Shown: piece after piece, positions 47,389-61,100 of the stretch
Numbering within the stretch: position 1 is the stretch's first letter
How the letters are laid out: every line of letters starts with the position of its first letter
DNA from: Xylogone sp. PMI_703
Lineage: Eukaryota > Ascomycota > Leotiomycetes
DNA: 64,000 nucleotides
Direction: 5' to 3'
NCBI GenBank assembly: GCA_021399445.1
Contig: JAJTUQ010000001.1
Coordinates: 2,232,001-2,296,000 of the forward strand
Position numbers and translations under genes: made by a program
The notes under the pieces: generated by a model
Told to the model about the DNA's origin: nothing
Seen by the model: only the letters and a program-made list of their open reading frames with translations
The model's database searches: none

Positions 47389-50300
47389 CTTGGTATGAGA
47401 TGTGAGCTAATTGGGAGCCGATTGGTTTTTTATTACCAAGTGACGACGCTGGCAGGCAGTCGAGTTTTAAAAGCGGTCGACAAGTCGATTATTAAACCCG
47501 GACCAAGTGAGCAGCGGTAGACGGCAGTTCGGAGATGTGGTCTCTTTTGTGCGAGATATTGGGAGAGGCTTCAGTGAATCTCCGAGATATGCGGGCGCCT
47601 AGAAGCTAAATAGGTGGACGGTGGCGATGCTGCTGTTACTGTACCCAGGCAGAATGCCAAGCCAAGAGACGCTTGCTGGCCCTTGGATTTTCCAATTCGA
47701 ATCGATTCAATAGAATCTGATAGTGTCGTCCTGGTAAGAGCTATCGCCGGTCACGCGACGAGCGGCTGAAGAGTGAGTGAGAATGTGAGGGAGTGAGTGG
47801 TTTGAGTAGGCGAGTATCGATGGCAGCTGATTCACTCTCGCTGGTAGTCCGTCGAGTTACCTCAGTTCTCGGTATCGTTCTGTAGCCAGCTATTGTCAAG
47901 CTGTGACTAGGGAGGAGATATGAAAAGGAGAAAGAAGGAAGAAAGAAAGATTGAGAAGACGGAGGGGGGGAGTCGGGAGTAGAAGAAGGGCGAAGAAGGA
48001 GCACCAGAGACAGCAAGAGGGAAGCACGCAACTGGGGCCTGCGTAAAGTTTTAAGCTTGCGGGCACGCCAAAAAGGAAGCAGGACAGCGTCCGGGTTCAG
48101 GTTGAATACGGTACAGTAATCCAGTCATCCCAATGGACACTCACACTCACACATCCAGGGAGAGAGCCAAGGCGAGCAGATAAAGTTCGGGGATGGGTCG
48201 TGGGCCCCAAGCTCGCCAGGCTCGCCAGGTCGCCCGGTAGCGCAGAGCCAAGCCAGTCAAAGCCAGTCATCGCCAGCACGCCTCAGTGGGTGGCGCCCTC
48301 GCTCTCACTACTGCGACCTCACTAAACTTACCTCTCACTATGGTCACTAAAACACCGTACGAATACGGTCCTAGTCGCTACCAGCCCTGGCTTAGCGGGC
48401 AATTTGGGTGTGCGAGCGAAGGGGCCAGCTCAGATTAGGTTTTGCAGCAGGGGGCCGTGGGTGGGTGCAGGGGCGCTTGCCTTCTTCCCTTCTCCCTGCC
48501 TCCCTTGGCTTTCCCTTCCCCCATCCATGGCCACACGCTGCGTAAGTCCTGCGCTTGGCTTTTTGGCCTGCCATGGGAGAGGGAGGGTGTGCTTCCAGCG
48601 ATCCGGCTGCGGTGTGTGTGCAGGACAATAATGTACACAGTAGTGGAGTTGCGACGGCTGTCTCCTAGCGATCTATATTGCCGTATTACTGTGCTGTACT
48701 GTGCTGGACCGTATTCCAAAGCAATACTGGTGAGTCAAGAGCAAGTCGCTCTCTTCTCCTAGTTAGGTCATGAATGATTATTCAACGCAGACTCGAACTG
48801 GACCAGCACAAGAATACAACAGCAGTACTGTTCTGTACGGGTAATCAATGCCCAGCACCGCCTCCAAGCATGACCTCGCGAATTCCAATGCCCCTTTCTA
48901 GATCTCTCTTTCACTTGGCACTGACACTGGCACATTCGCTGTAACATGCTGTGCCCTCCACCGAAGTCCACCCCCAAAGTAAACACCATACACGTATAGT
49001 ACCTCCGGAGGTCCCTGATCACGTAGGAAGAAGGCACAGGAAACAATGCGCGAACCGCAAAAGCGTAAAAAAAGGTGCCAAACTCGTAAAATGCGCATTT
49101 GCAGTGCCGTAAATTATTACCGTGTACGCGCACAAATACGCCCGTTTTTTTACGTCAAGCATCATCATCAATCCCCGAGGCCACTTTGTGCGACCTGTGG
49201 GCTAGGTAGCCCAGCTACGCGTACAGTACCGCACACTACACTGCAATACGCATAGGTATGCGAGGGTACTGCCGTAATCGTCAGAAAGTCTAAGTACCGT
49301 AGGGGAATGAGTGCCACAGAACAGCACTTAGTAGCAGATAGTAGCAGTGGAGGTGCTAAAACAGGTTAGAGTTGCGTTAGACTCGTCATCCATCCTCTCG
49401 CACTTTCTTTCTATCTATATACAGAACATGGAGAAGATCGTACGGTACAGTAATACTTAATATGTACTGTGTACTTACACCTGTCTAGCCACACACACAC
49501 CTGCTACTCTGCGGTACGGTAGATTACCGAACCCTGGCGATCATCGTTGTAACTACAGTTAGCAGTACGGAGTACTTTTACCATTTTCCTCTACTGAGTA
49601 AGAATAATTTGAAATTGTCATTGCCAGCTCAGATTTAGAGTACAAGCTTCTTTTTTTTCTCTCTCTTCTCTTCTGGACCTCTACACAGAAGAACTAGGCG
49701 GTGTACGAGTAGAGAATTAGGCAGGTAGGATTCGGGGCATTTCTACAGATGCTAAATTAAATTTCTGAGTAGAGTTTAGCTACCTACAGTAGTACTGTAA
49801 GCTTAGCTCTCAACTTCTACTTCTTTAGGTATCTAGTTCTACAGTAAAGTACGATGCCCTTGTACGGTACTTGCTGTGAAATGGTTAGCTTTCAGCCGTA
49901 GATGGCACTCCCCCTGCGTCGTTAGAGGTAACTCTGCTGAGGTTGATTCCATCTACGCACGGGTGGTGATAGGGAATCAACACCATGCGGATCACGATCA
50001 CGATCATGGTCTATGATTATGGTTAGTTATAGTTATAGCTTTTCCTAAGCCACCCATCCCTCTAGTCCACTTGTTTGCAGAAATGGGGAATAAAAGATAA
50101 TAAATAAATTAGGCTTTTCCACTCGTGAGAGCGACGATTTGCCTCTTTCAACAGCCGTTGTGTACACAGTAAGCTGCGAGGGTTCGGGCTGAACCGAATG
50201 GAATCGGGATCGATAATTTCATCGCGCCGACTCCCATGTCGCTTTGTTTTCTACACCTCTCCCCTAGCATCTTCACATGCGCTTGAACTGGGAATCCATG

Positions 50301-53300
50301 GCTTTGATACTGCACTGAGTTCTTCAACGATCACGATCGCTGGATTACTCTGCAGTCATGGTTCTTGCGGGAGGGTGGGCACACCTACTCCCTTCCTATC
50401 CTCGGCGCAGTGGCTCTGGAACCAGCGAATTAGAGCGATAATAAGGCGAGCGATCTGGGATAACTAATCCCTAATTAGGGGTGATTTCAATTCCCGTACA
50501 AGGAAGGACAATTAACCATAAGATCGACAAATCGAAAAAGAGGTCTAAGACAATTAAAGTCAGAAGGGGGTTCTGCTGCACTAATGTACTTTAACTTCTA
50601 CTTTCGGTCCCGGTTAACGTCGTTAGGTCCGTTCTTAAACCTGACGTTGGTCTGGCTTTCGCTGTCCGACGTCCGTAGCCTTTCGGTTACCCACTTAAAG
50701 GCTTAAGCACGGAAGAAGCCTAAGGGGCGACGAAGATGCGAAAAGGGGGCAGGCTTAAATCGATTTAACTGCCGTTTCAAGGTTAAATTCGCGTTTGCCT
50801 AGATTTCTGCAGCTATTTGCGAAGCGTTAGCACTACTGGTAGAGTACAGCATCTTGCGCACGTCCGGACCCCAGGACACGGCATAAGCACACCCCGTGTA
50901 AGATTTCTGTGCTTAATTTGTACGGTTTCTAAAATCGGGGGGAAACCGTTGAGAGATGATGGTACTAGAGCGATAATTTAACGTGATCCAGGCTAAGAGG
51001 CGCGATGTTAACCAAACTAATCTTCCATCTACCGTATCGGCGTTGTCCAGAGAGGTCCCACCGAACCCACGGTTGGAGCCAGGCCCGCTGACACTACCGA
51101 ACAACGTAAGCATAAAACCATAAGTTAAAAAAGGGTAAATGGCCTAAATTGTGATTACCTAGTGCGTACGGAGTAAGATTACGGGCCCTGGAGCGGACGC
51201 ACTCGCGGCATTCTGGAATTATACATCCTTCTAGCTGACATTAGTCATGATTAGCCTGCACCAGAGCAGAAATGGGGGCTATTTTAGGTTGGAATGTGCA
51301 GCGGCGAGTTTCGGGCGCGATGGCCGAGGGTTTGCTGAATAAGAAGGTTGCATCTACCTCGACAGATTATGCTCTATATACGGCATGTATTTGTGTGCGG
51401 ATGTGAGCACTGTCAGTTGCTAAGAGTCTCATCACGCTAGAATGAACGATCTGCTCCAACTCGACAGAATGGGAAGTGCCGGGTGATACTGTACGAGACT
51501 CGGGGTAGTGTCTAGGTCGAATTGAGCGGTCATAACTTCCCCAGCGAGCAAGTTTTAATATCCTCTAGCGCCTACCCCATGCGTCGTTGGAGGCGGAAAT
51601 CTTGTATATTAAACATTACTTGTGAGCCAATCTGCTGTAGCTTTCTTTCAACAGAAAGTACGCTTATTTTGGCGTAGGATTGGGGCGTTTGGAGGACGTG
51701 ACCAGAGAGCATGAGCTTAATTATTGACTCAGCTGTGTCCAGTAGCAGCCATCGTAACTTCGTGTCGTACCTTTGCTTCCCTATCATACAGCGCTTCGTT
51801 GCACTCCACCATTGTACGAGACCGTATCCCATTCGGCCTTGGTACGAGAGGTCCCATCGAGGCCGTGAGCCTGGAATCACAGCGAGACTCTTGCCGTTAA
51901 TGGAAAGTGTTACTTGTGCCGAGGCTCCCCCGGCTAATACGTAGATCAGCTTACGCCTAGTGGTAGGTAATAAGGTAAGCAGATCAGGGCGCTAGGCGTG
52001 GAGTCTGACAATGGCTTACTCCGTACTCCCATCTCCTTCTCCGTTGCTTGTCTCCAGCGCTTTGCTTTTATCGGCGCACGAAGTCCACAGTGGCGTGCGT
52101 GGTTATAAATCGGGGTTACGATGGTGGGACCGTCAGCGAAGTACGGAGGTACAGTACGGTACTTTCTCAGTTGAGTTTCTTGAGCGGGTCGTATGGGTCC
52201 AGGTCCACGGCAATCATGCTATGGAGTACGGAGGTACTGGTAGGTATCAAGCATATTCGGACGTGGCACTCTCGGACATCTATCATTCGGGGCTATGGGC
52301 TGGTTCGGTGCTGACTCGAGGCTGGAATTTGCGATCGCTGGAGAATGGGAGTTGTTCTCATGAGAGCAAAAATGCGAAGCCCCATTGCTACCGCCAAGAG
52401 CAATAAGCAGACCCAGCAGTTTGGTCACCCTCACCAGATCGTCTTAGCGCCGTCGTGCCGCACCAGTTACGCGGCTGCCAAACAAGCCACTCTACGCCTG
52501 CGTCAGGAAAACGTAGAGTTTCCTACTGCAAAACTCAATCCAGGAGTCTCAATTTTTCGGTCCCGACGCCTTGCAGGGCCTCCTGCTTGTGCCGCAAGTT
52601 TCATTATGATTTATGTGTATGGCAGTAAATGGCGAGCTCCAGCTCTTGTTGGTGAGTACCTGTCAAGCATCGATCTGGCCAGACTATCGCTGATTCGTAA
52701 TCGTTGGGTCTAATCACCGCTGGTTCGTTGTGCAATCAAAGGGGCTGGAGACGGTGGCGTTTCAAAGAGAGCCTCCAAGGAAGCTGAATTGCACAACTCT
52801 GAGCTGAACGAGATTGAACGAGCACATCATCGCTGTTGAATGCCATAGCCAGCACCCAGGTTCCACTCTTGATCGATAAACTCAATCTCCGCCAAGGCAC
52901 TACCGTATGCCTCCCGACTCCCTCCTCCACGTGTGTGTCGAGGGTAAGGATTGGAGATAACAGCCTTTCTCCATATTGTAGATAGGACAAACGGAATTGA
53001 CGGCCGCGGACCTTCACCTCCAACAAAAGTTGAGTGCGTCGAGACGGTGGTGCCACCGGACACTTGTATCGAATAAGCAATGCGAGGCCAGGCTGATTAC
53101 TATACCATTCTCCATATCCATCCCGCAGCAGGCGCCTCGCAAAGTCTGACTACTTGAGATCCAAACATGACTGTCAGATCTCTGTCCATGACACTGCAGG
53201 ATGCTTATGGGACCCGTGTGATTTGTTCGCCAAGCTATTGCGAGAATGGCACCATGCCTCAATGACTGGATGATTCGAGATTTGCCCCGCGCATGACTAT

Positions 53301-53468
53301 TTTAGCACCTTGCTCAAAGCCGATCGAAACTATCAATCGCAGCAGACTATCGGCGCGAAGGCGTCTCGATGTCGCCGTACAGCAGTAGTTACGTACCAAC
53401 AGGCGCAGCGTCCTTCTGTTACCGCTAGAAAGGATTCGCGATAAAGAAAGCCGATAAGGCCAGATTTC

Positions 53469-53499
53469 AAAAAATAAAATAAAAAATAAAAAATAAAAG
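53469..53499. repeat. A-rich tract (AAAAAT)n
   Basis: Imperfect AAAAAATAAAAT units, about 30 bp, in non-coding sequence. Confidence 0.7.
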
Positions 53500-54900
53500 A
53501 CTGGAACCTTATCCCACTACAGTATTCCACAGAAGTACGTAGACCTATAGTCTATTCAGGGCGCAGTGCCACAATCCACCAAAGCGGCGGGGGGGTCGAT
53601 AGTTCGAAGGTTGAAAGTTGCAGTACGTAAATACTGTACCACGAAGGAGCTCTAGCGCAAAGGGATTTTCTTCGCAAAAATACTCAAGTTGGTCAATGAC
53701 AGTGGCGTCGGAATTGGCTCAAGGGAGCACAAACATGCACGCAGTCGATATTGCCAAGCTTTCAAGATCAGACTCTAATGCCATTATGCATACTCCATTA
53801 CCACGAGTCCACCTCCGGTGGTTTTACAGGTACCCACTTATTAATGGTCATCGAATTTAGAAATTATGAGCTATCACGACAGTCGTATCGATATTGCTAG
53901 TACTGTACTGTACGGTACACTTATGCTAACCATTCCCCCCTTACGATTCGGCTCTCACCCAGGATCGCAGGACAGTAAATGCCGTTTCATTACTCCAGCC
54001 GGGCTATCCGACGATGTCCACACAGCGAGTGTGTGCAACGCTGTTGATCCCGCGCGACTCCTGAAGCGTTCGCCCATCATGCGCGTCGCAGGCCACGGAA
54101 GCTGGGCGATGCTGGACGATGCTACACGACCGAATGGCAAATGCCAGAAGCTAAAAAAGCAACGCGTGTGCGAAACCATGGGCATCACCATCGCCCAGGA
54201 CTGGTGCCGATAGAAGCTGAGGCAAGACATGGACGGCGTCAGATACGCACCCACCGGTCTCGATACGCGCACCCCGTCGTCGATTTGCCGGACCCAGGCA
54301 AAATCTCGCGCTGTCTTGGGGCCTAGGCTTGGCATGCAAGCCTCAGCGCGCAGTTCCAACGCGAGGCAGAAGAGGCGTCGCAGCGCTGTCAAAGTTTTAA
54401 GCATGAATTTTAGCTACGTCGCGATCTTCATCCTTCCCGGCTGGCCCCTCTAGCTGTCTTTGGCTTATCCCGGCTAGCCAATGATTCGCCCATGCTCGCC
54501 GTTGCTTACGGGTTTTGAGAAGCGCACACCCTCCGGACCGAGTCAAGCGAGCCAATACGCACCAGTACTTGCTAAGCCGCTTTGGGAGAGCGTTCGGAGG
54601 CCCGGAGGAGCTCTCTGCTCTGTCGCCTTCGCATACAGTCCTGCTGCGCCAGGCAAGATATTGAGTTGTTGGTCGTATAAGGCCTAGGCTGCGAAGTTGG
54701 TGGATGACCGTATTGCTCTGTCAACCACATAGGGGGCTGCACACCACCCTGCACAGTGACTGACACAAGAAGCCAAGTATTAGGAATCTGTTCGCTCCCA
54801 CCGAACATTTGTCGGACCGGATCTTCGGTCAAGAACCTTTGCCGAATGGCTGTTCGAGGAGCTTAATATTGGCGGCGATTTGGAATTGGACGGTCTTGTT

Positions 54901-54960
54901 GAAAGAATGATGCGCACTCTCAGCCCCTTTGAAAGAATGATGCGCACTCTCAGCCCCTTT
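54901..54960. repeat. Perfect 30-bp tandem duplication
   Basis: Two identical 30-bp units, each beginning GAAAGAATGATGCGCACTCT and ending CAGCCCCTTT, lie head to tail. Absence of any mismatch points to a recent event. 30 bp keeps any reading frame. Confidence 0.92.
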
Positions 54961-57900
54961 CAGCCCTCGAGAGGCAGCATCGGTCGGGCCAGTGTCGTAG
55001 GGCATTCCTCTTGGGGAAAATGAAGCCAAGGGGTTAGTTTGCCTCACGCTCGCATCCTCGTACTTCTCTGTACTGACTCGGTATCGTTGTCCGTGAAAGT
55101 CCGCTGGCCCCCGTGCAAGGCCAAGGCGATCAAGACCCCACAAACCTTAACCTCAATTTTAACCTTCGCCCAGCACCAAGGCCCCGAGGCCAAATTGCCA
55201 AGCCGAGCATTGCTCCTATCAGCTGGCTCGCGGTGTTGGAACCGCCATTTCACGCCCTTTAGATGTTTCTAGGTAGTCCAAGCCCAAGCCTCCAAGCCTG
55301 CCCCAAGAAATTACTGTTGAAATTCTAGGTTGCGTCGTGCGATTTACTTGCCTAATTGGGTATCTATTCCGATTCCGATATTGTTTGATGAACGCCAGAA
55401 GTCAGTGTCAGGAGAAGCCAATTGAAACCACGTCGATCGATTCTTCAAAGGATACTGCACGGGGGAAGGTGTTGTGCAATACAGTATTATCAGACAACTT
55501 GCTTCGTTCCTTTACGCTCTTTCTGTACGAATGCACCTGCGTTATCGGGCTTCCTTTCAGGGACACTCATTTACCAGTGAGATGACGGGACAAGGTGTCT
55601 CGTAACGCATACGGCCACTGCATAATTACAGTTACAGTACAATCGTTCGGCCGAATTTAGCATAACTCCGGCGATCGGTATTAATACTTGCGCGGCCATC
55701 AAAAGATGCAATCATAGGCCAGCGAGCCGAGGACCTTTTATGCAAAAACCTTAAACCCACTTATCTTGACAAATTACGGGGCTTGCTTGTCAATCAAGAG
55801 AGTTATGCATGTCTCGAATCTTGCATGACACCACGCGCGACTGATTGGAGCTGGGCGTAAAAAGGAGGGGAAAGGAAAGGGACGGCTGGTACAGAGCCGG
55901 CACATTAATTATTGACTGCTAGACTGGGAATCGTATTCCGTAAATAATTACCACGCGCGCACGCCTTTTTCTGTTCGCCCGTCCTTGCGCACATGGGAGG
56001 GGCGGCCTACGGAAATCAGTGAATAACGGGATGCGGGAATAAGCTTACTTATCGCTGGGATGCCTCGTCCGGAAACTGAAACAGAGCAGCCCATGCCAGG
56101 GTGTAGGATAGTTGCCAAGTAAGGCAAAGTACCGCGTTGTACCAATTGCAGCCCGCCATGTTCGGTGTTGTTCGATTAAGTTTGCCTGGGCTCTGGAGGC
56201 CGAGGGACGACAGTCTGACAGTTAACGTTATGGCAAAGCACAGATGGCGTAATACCAGGTGACGGCACAGTTATTGAGCACATTAACCATTGGCCGTCTC
56301 GCTTTCTTGTTATGAATTCTGCAGTCAATTGTAATATGTTGCGGACTCAGAGGAATCCATCGCATTCCACAGTTTACTGCCACGGGCGATACTAACCAGC
56401 GAGAGCGGTGGAGACGGGATCTCACAAAGTACCGCATACTCCTCGCAACGCCTTTCCTTGAGAGTCAGGGCTCGATAGATTCGGTGATGGACATGACGAT
56501 CTCGAAGAGGCCACAGCAACCTCCTCCAGATCGTCATGATGTGCTGTTAGAACCCGTTTATCTCCGATCGAAGATCTGAAGAGGGTTTTCGGCCCTGGTA
56601 GGGTTGGATCAATTACCAGTTTTTTTCCAAACCCTTTGAGCTGTTTCTGCTTGAAAGGATCCATTCATCCATGTCAAGCAATAATGCACGACTGGAATTT
56701 CCCGCTCCTCCCTAAATTGTCGCCATTGTGCGAGATGAAAAGATTCCACTATCATTGCTGTTGGATAACATAATCAATCTTGGCCTTGTTATCCCAACAA
56801 GCCTGCGTCGGACTTTTGCATCGCCGATACTTGCAACGGTGATCACTTAGTGTCGCAGATGACTACTTGGCTGGAGTAGTAATACAATACGAGACGTACA
56901 AAGGGATTCGTTATTTCTCGCAGATTTTCGCAAAAGATACGAGCCACCTTCAAGCCTCGCCGCACCCTTTCTTCTTCGGCGACGCAATGTAGCTGACTCT
57001 TGCATTTTTCGCATTTTTATCACATTCTCGAAGAAGAAAAAGGTACAATACGGTACGCTGCATTGGCAATAATCAGCCCCACATACTTACGCTTTTCCTT
57101 ACACTCACAAGGCTGCCGCGTTATCTACCCGTAATACTACTCTACGAGGTAGCCTTTTTTAAACTTCCAACGAGCATATCACGTTACTTAGATTGAATAG
57201 GGCCCAATCAAACGATAATCCGAGACAGCTGAAACTATTGGTATGTGTGTGTGTAGACTGAGAGCCTCTTTTGGACGCTGCTCAGCTGCGCATTGTTAAT
57301 GGCGTCCGCCATTGCGGCCGCACCTAAAACAATCCTTCCATAGCCCTGGAGTGATATGGTAATCACCCATCACCATCATCTGCACCACTCCGAATCTGGT
57401 ATACTGCTCTAAAATGCCAACAAACAACTAAAAACGCCAGAATGAGAATAATTGCTTCGCACAAACAGCACCGATTCGGTAAGTTCTTACTGTAACTGTA
57501 CGAGGCTCTAGTCGAGAATAGCACCACCGCCGTGACAAATCACCATTGGGCCAGACTGAAAAAAGGCGTATTACTTAAGCCGACACGGTGCATGACCAGA
57601 GTTAGACTTTCAACCTAAAATACGAGCACCCATGTCAAGCCGCAAGCCACGATTTGTAGTAATTTCTCACACGCACACACTAAACTTAACTGTGTCGTAA
57701 ACTTTCCTTTTGCAGTACTTTTGCGGCCATTGGCTGTGTCGTATTGCAGTAGGAATAAACACTAATTAGACCCAACATGGTGAGTACAGTCCTGCGCTGT
57801 TCTGTCATCAAGCTTTTCTTTTTTTAACACGCAGGATCTAGTATCGAATCGCAGACCGAGTCTCGTACAATTAGAGTTGGCTCCGCTATATGCACACCCT

Positions 57901-58151
57901 CCTCCCCTGCCCACAAGAAGGAAAGGGGAGGAGGAAGGATGTCATACTGTCAAACCATCGTTCAATTCCATTTTACGTACACAAGCGACGCACAAAGCAA
58001 CGTGAAACACATTTTAATATATATTTTCTTTTACGGACGTAATGTACTATGCGCCGTTTCACGTAACTTTCGTTCACCTTCCCTCTTCCGAAGCTTAATA
58101 CCTTATTTTATACGCGTACAAAACCAGTCTGCGCCGCTGGGTACTACCACA

Positions 58152-58165
58152 GTACAGTACTGTAC
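58152..58165. repeat. GTACAGTACTGTAC palindrome
   Basis: Perfect 14-bp palindrome, the most regular example of the GTAC-type words that recur across 48-60 kb. Confidence 0.7.
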
Positions 58166-61100
58166 AGAGCTACATCCGCACATGTCCCTCGTTTACTAGC
58201 GGCCGCCTCGCTCGCACAACTATCCCGAATAGAGATACGGGTAGTTTACTTACCACCACACACATACATCATATTATTAAACCCTCCGGCGGTGATTTTG
58301 TAATTTACACTAATCAATTTATTACTGTACATTCCAAGAAAAGCCACCGAAGCCATGGAAGCAGATAATGGATTTAATAGGGAAGTAAGATAGAGGCCAA
58401 GAGAAAAGGGAAAAAAAGGTAAATCTAGAAAAATGAAAAAGGATAGAGGGACAACACGTGGCCAGTTAAACTCATGGGGATTACTAAAGTATGCGCGCGC
58501 ATTCAGTTCCCCAACACGGTAAGTAAGTAACTATATTTCTAGGCTGAGTTTAGTGAGCTCCATAAGACACAGTACAGTAATAGCCTGCCTGCATACAGCT
58601 GGTGTTCCGAACTTTGTCACTTCTGACTCAAAAACTTAAAAAAACAACCCCCGCCAGCAAAAAGAAGGCTTACGCACTTATTGTACAGTAACGTTAGCTA
58701 AAATTTACAATATTACTGTAGCCGCATTACCTCACTTCCAAAGTATACAACAGGTACTCCGCCAATAATAATACTGTGATGAAGATGATGACGATGAGCC
58801 ATGCCTGCAAAACTCCGCTGGTAGTCATACCACAGACCAATCAGATTATATCGGGATGTTGGAACTCCGCAATACTCCGCAGTCTTGTACTGAATGTGGT
58901 TGCGGCAATGTGCCGCTCGGTGCGGGAACGGCATCTTGCTTGCTACAGCATAGCATAGCAATAAGTACAGTACAAGCACCAGTTCCAGTAAAACCCCGTG
59001 TTTCAGTTCAGTACGGATTACAGTACAGCACAGCGCTTTACTGCTTATTACGGCAGATTTGCGTTGGGGGTCTTAACTAGCCTAACTAACTGACCAACTA
59101 GCACAGTGAGTTTGGATTACTATTAATTAATCAAGTCATTTGATGATCTGGAGGGGGTGCGCACTTGCTGAATCGGGGGTAGTATGCGAGCGGGTATTTC
59201 TTATTGGTCGGGGATGTGTAATCTAGGGTAAATTTTTTTCTCGCAGTAATTACTGTAACAAGCTCAAAAGCCTAACTAACATTGTGCATTGTGATTATGG
59301 GATCTTTTCCTGATGCAGTTGCGGTGTGCGAGGAATTGGATTGGGGGGTGAAGGAGAGTTCTCCTGAGGAAAATGCCGTACGGTTACGGTACAATCAGAA
59401 TGTTAGTGTTTGTAGTTGGTGGTTGGTGTATGGGGCGGGTATTTTTTGAAATGCAAGATTCTGCGTTTGGATGGATACATCGGTGTTGGAGGTTCGTTTT
59501 AGGGAGGGGCACAGAAACAGGACTTGAATTTCTGGGTCCAATGATATTGCATTGGAATGAGTCGATGATACGGTAGGTTGTTGGCCTGAAGTGATGACCG
59601 AGGTTTCGTTACCTGTTATTACTACAAAGATACCGTAACACTCGTACGTACTCCATAATGATGTGGTACGACGACGACAATGTATCCTCTTGGCAGATGA
59701 TCGCCTTCCAGAATACTGTGGGTATTCTCTTCCCCCTTAATTGAGTTACCGTTGTATTCTTCACGTGAACGCGAAATTGGCAGCAACGCAGCACTGTGGT
59801 ACAGCACAGTAGCAACTGGGTCTTCTGGTTCTTAGTCTCCCTTTGACCGTACTCTTCTGCCTGGTTGTTCTTCTTCCTGGGAGATAGTCGATAACCTTAC
59901 CTGTGGTACGGTTACATCGGTCCACTCCCTGCCAAGAAAAAAACCTATGTCAAGAGATGTCATTCTCCCATTTATCCAGGGAAGCTTGACTCGAGTACGG
60001 GGACGTTTTAAGACAAAATGTCATCCTTTGCCTTCTACTCTATTGGTGATGATCATCGAGAAAATCCTTGGACCCCGAAAAGCGGAAAGAAGACAGCGTG
60101 TACCGCACTAGGCTACTGACTGGAGACTACTCCGTAGAGGAGCGAAAAGCCAAGACAAATGCCCAGTAGAAGCGTCGGCGACCAAAGAACTTAAAATTTT
60201 GCCAAACACGTTTTTTCGGCGCTGGGTCTTGCTCCTTGCGGTAAGTAATCGCCCAAGCAGTGGATCCCGATGGTTCCCTCTCCACCACCACTCTCCGTAC
60301 TTCCCGAATCATAGATGATAGGTCATCAAGGTCCAATTTGTTTGTACGGGTTTTTACCTCGCACATTTTGCGAACGAGCGTGTACGAGTGTACGTACCAC
60401 GATGACGCCGCAGCCATGATAGCAGCCATGATTACTAGATTCGAACAATCAAAGAAGCTACCTAACAAGACTACTGTACAGTATTTTGCCACGGGCTAAT
60501 CATATACTTGCTTCCTAATTAAAAACCGCATCAATAATCCAACCACAGCAAAGCATCATCGATGCCGCAATAGGCATATGAACATCACTGTATTCCAAGC
60601 CCCTGCTGAGCAATACTTATGTAAAGTATTCTAAAACAGTTTTAAGGCTGGCGTTCTGTCGGAGGGAGAGGGGCGCGACGAGTCTATTGGATGGAAGGCC
60701 AGGCAGGGTAAGAAGGAGGGAGGGGAGCAAGGGTCACCCCCAAGAACAAAGCCGTGCCGCAGCGCGCATGGCGTTTTGAGGTTATTTGCTTGGTTGGGTT
60801 GCACTGCTTTCGTGTGGCGCTCGTACAGTTCTTTTCCTTGGGAAGGGCTTTTTTGGGCGGGAAAATACCACATTACGGTAAGAAGCAATAATGGGGGTTT
60901 TGGAATATGGGCGGATTGATCCTCCCTTTCTCCTCTCTCCCTCACCCCTTTTGCGGTAAAAATAATGTTGGCTTTGTGTTGGTTGATGTTGGATCGGATG
61001 GGTTTCCATGGTTCCTTTTTACCCTGATTGTTACGGGTTAATTACCACAGTAGGAAGTTGATAACGATTTTTCGTAACGGTTTTGGTCTCTTTTCTGATT

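Noticed and set aside
51572..51960. Possible degraded large-subunit rRNA fragment (GGTACGAGAGG looks like the sarcin-ricin neighbourhood)
   Set aside because: Only about ten bases agree; flanking sequence does not follow any rRNA region I know. Treated as chance.
53955..54404. 149-codon minus-strand frame
   Set aside because: GC-rich, Arg/Ser/Leu-rich composition with several overlapping frames; no family signature.
60127..60492. 121-codon minus-strand frame with a charged central part
   Set aside because: Opens with GTG; from its first good ATG about 100 codons. Composition is plausible but there is no motif, and a plus-strand frame overlaps it.
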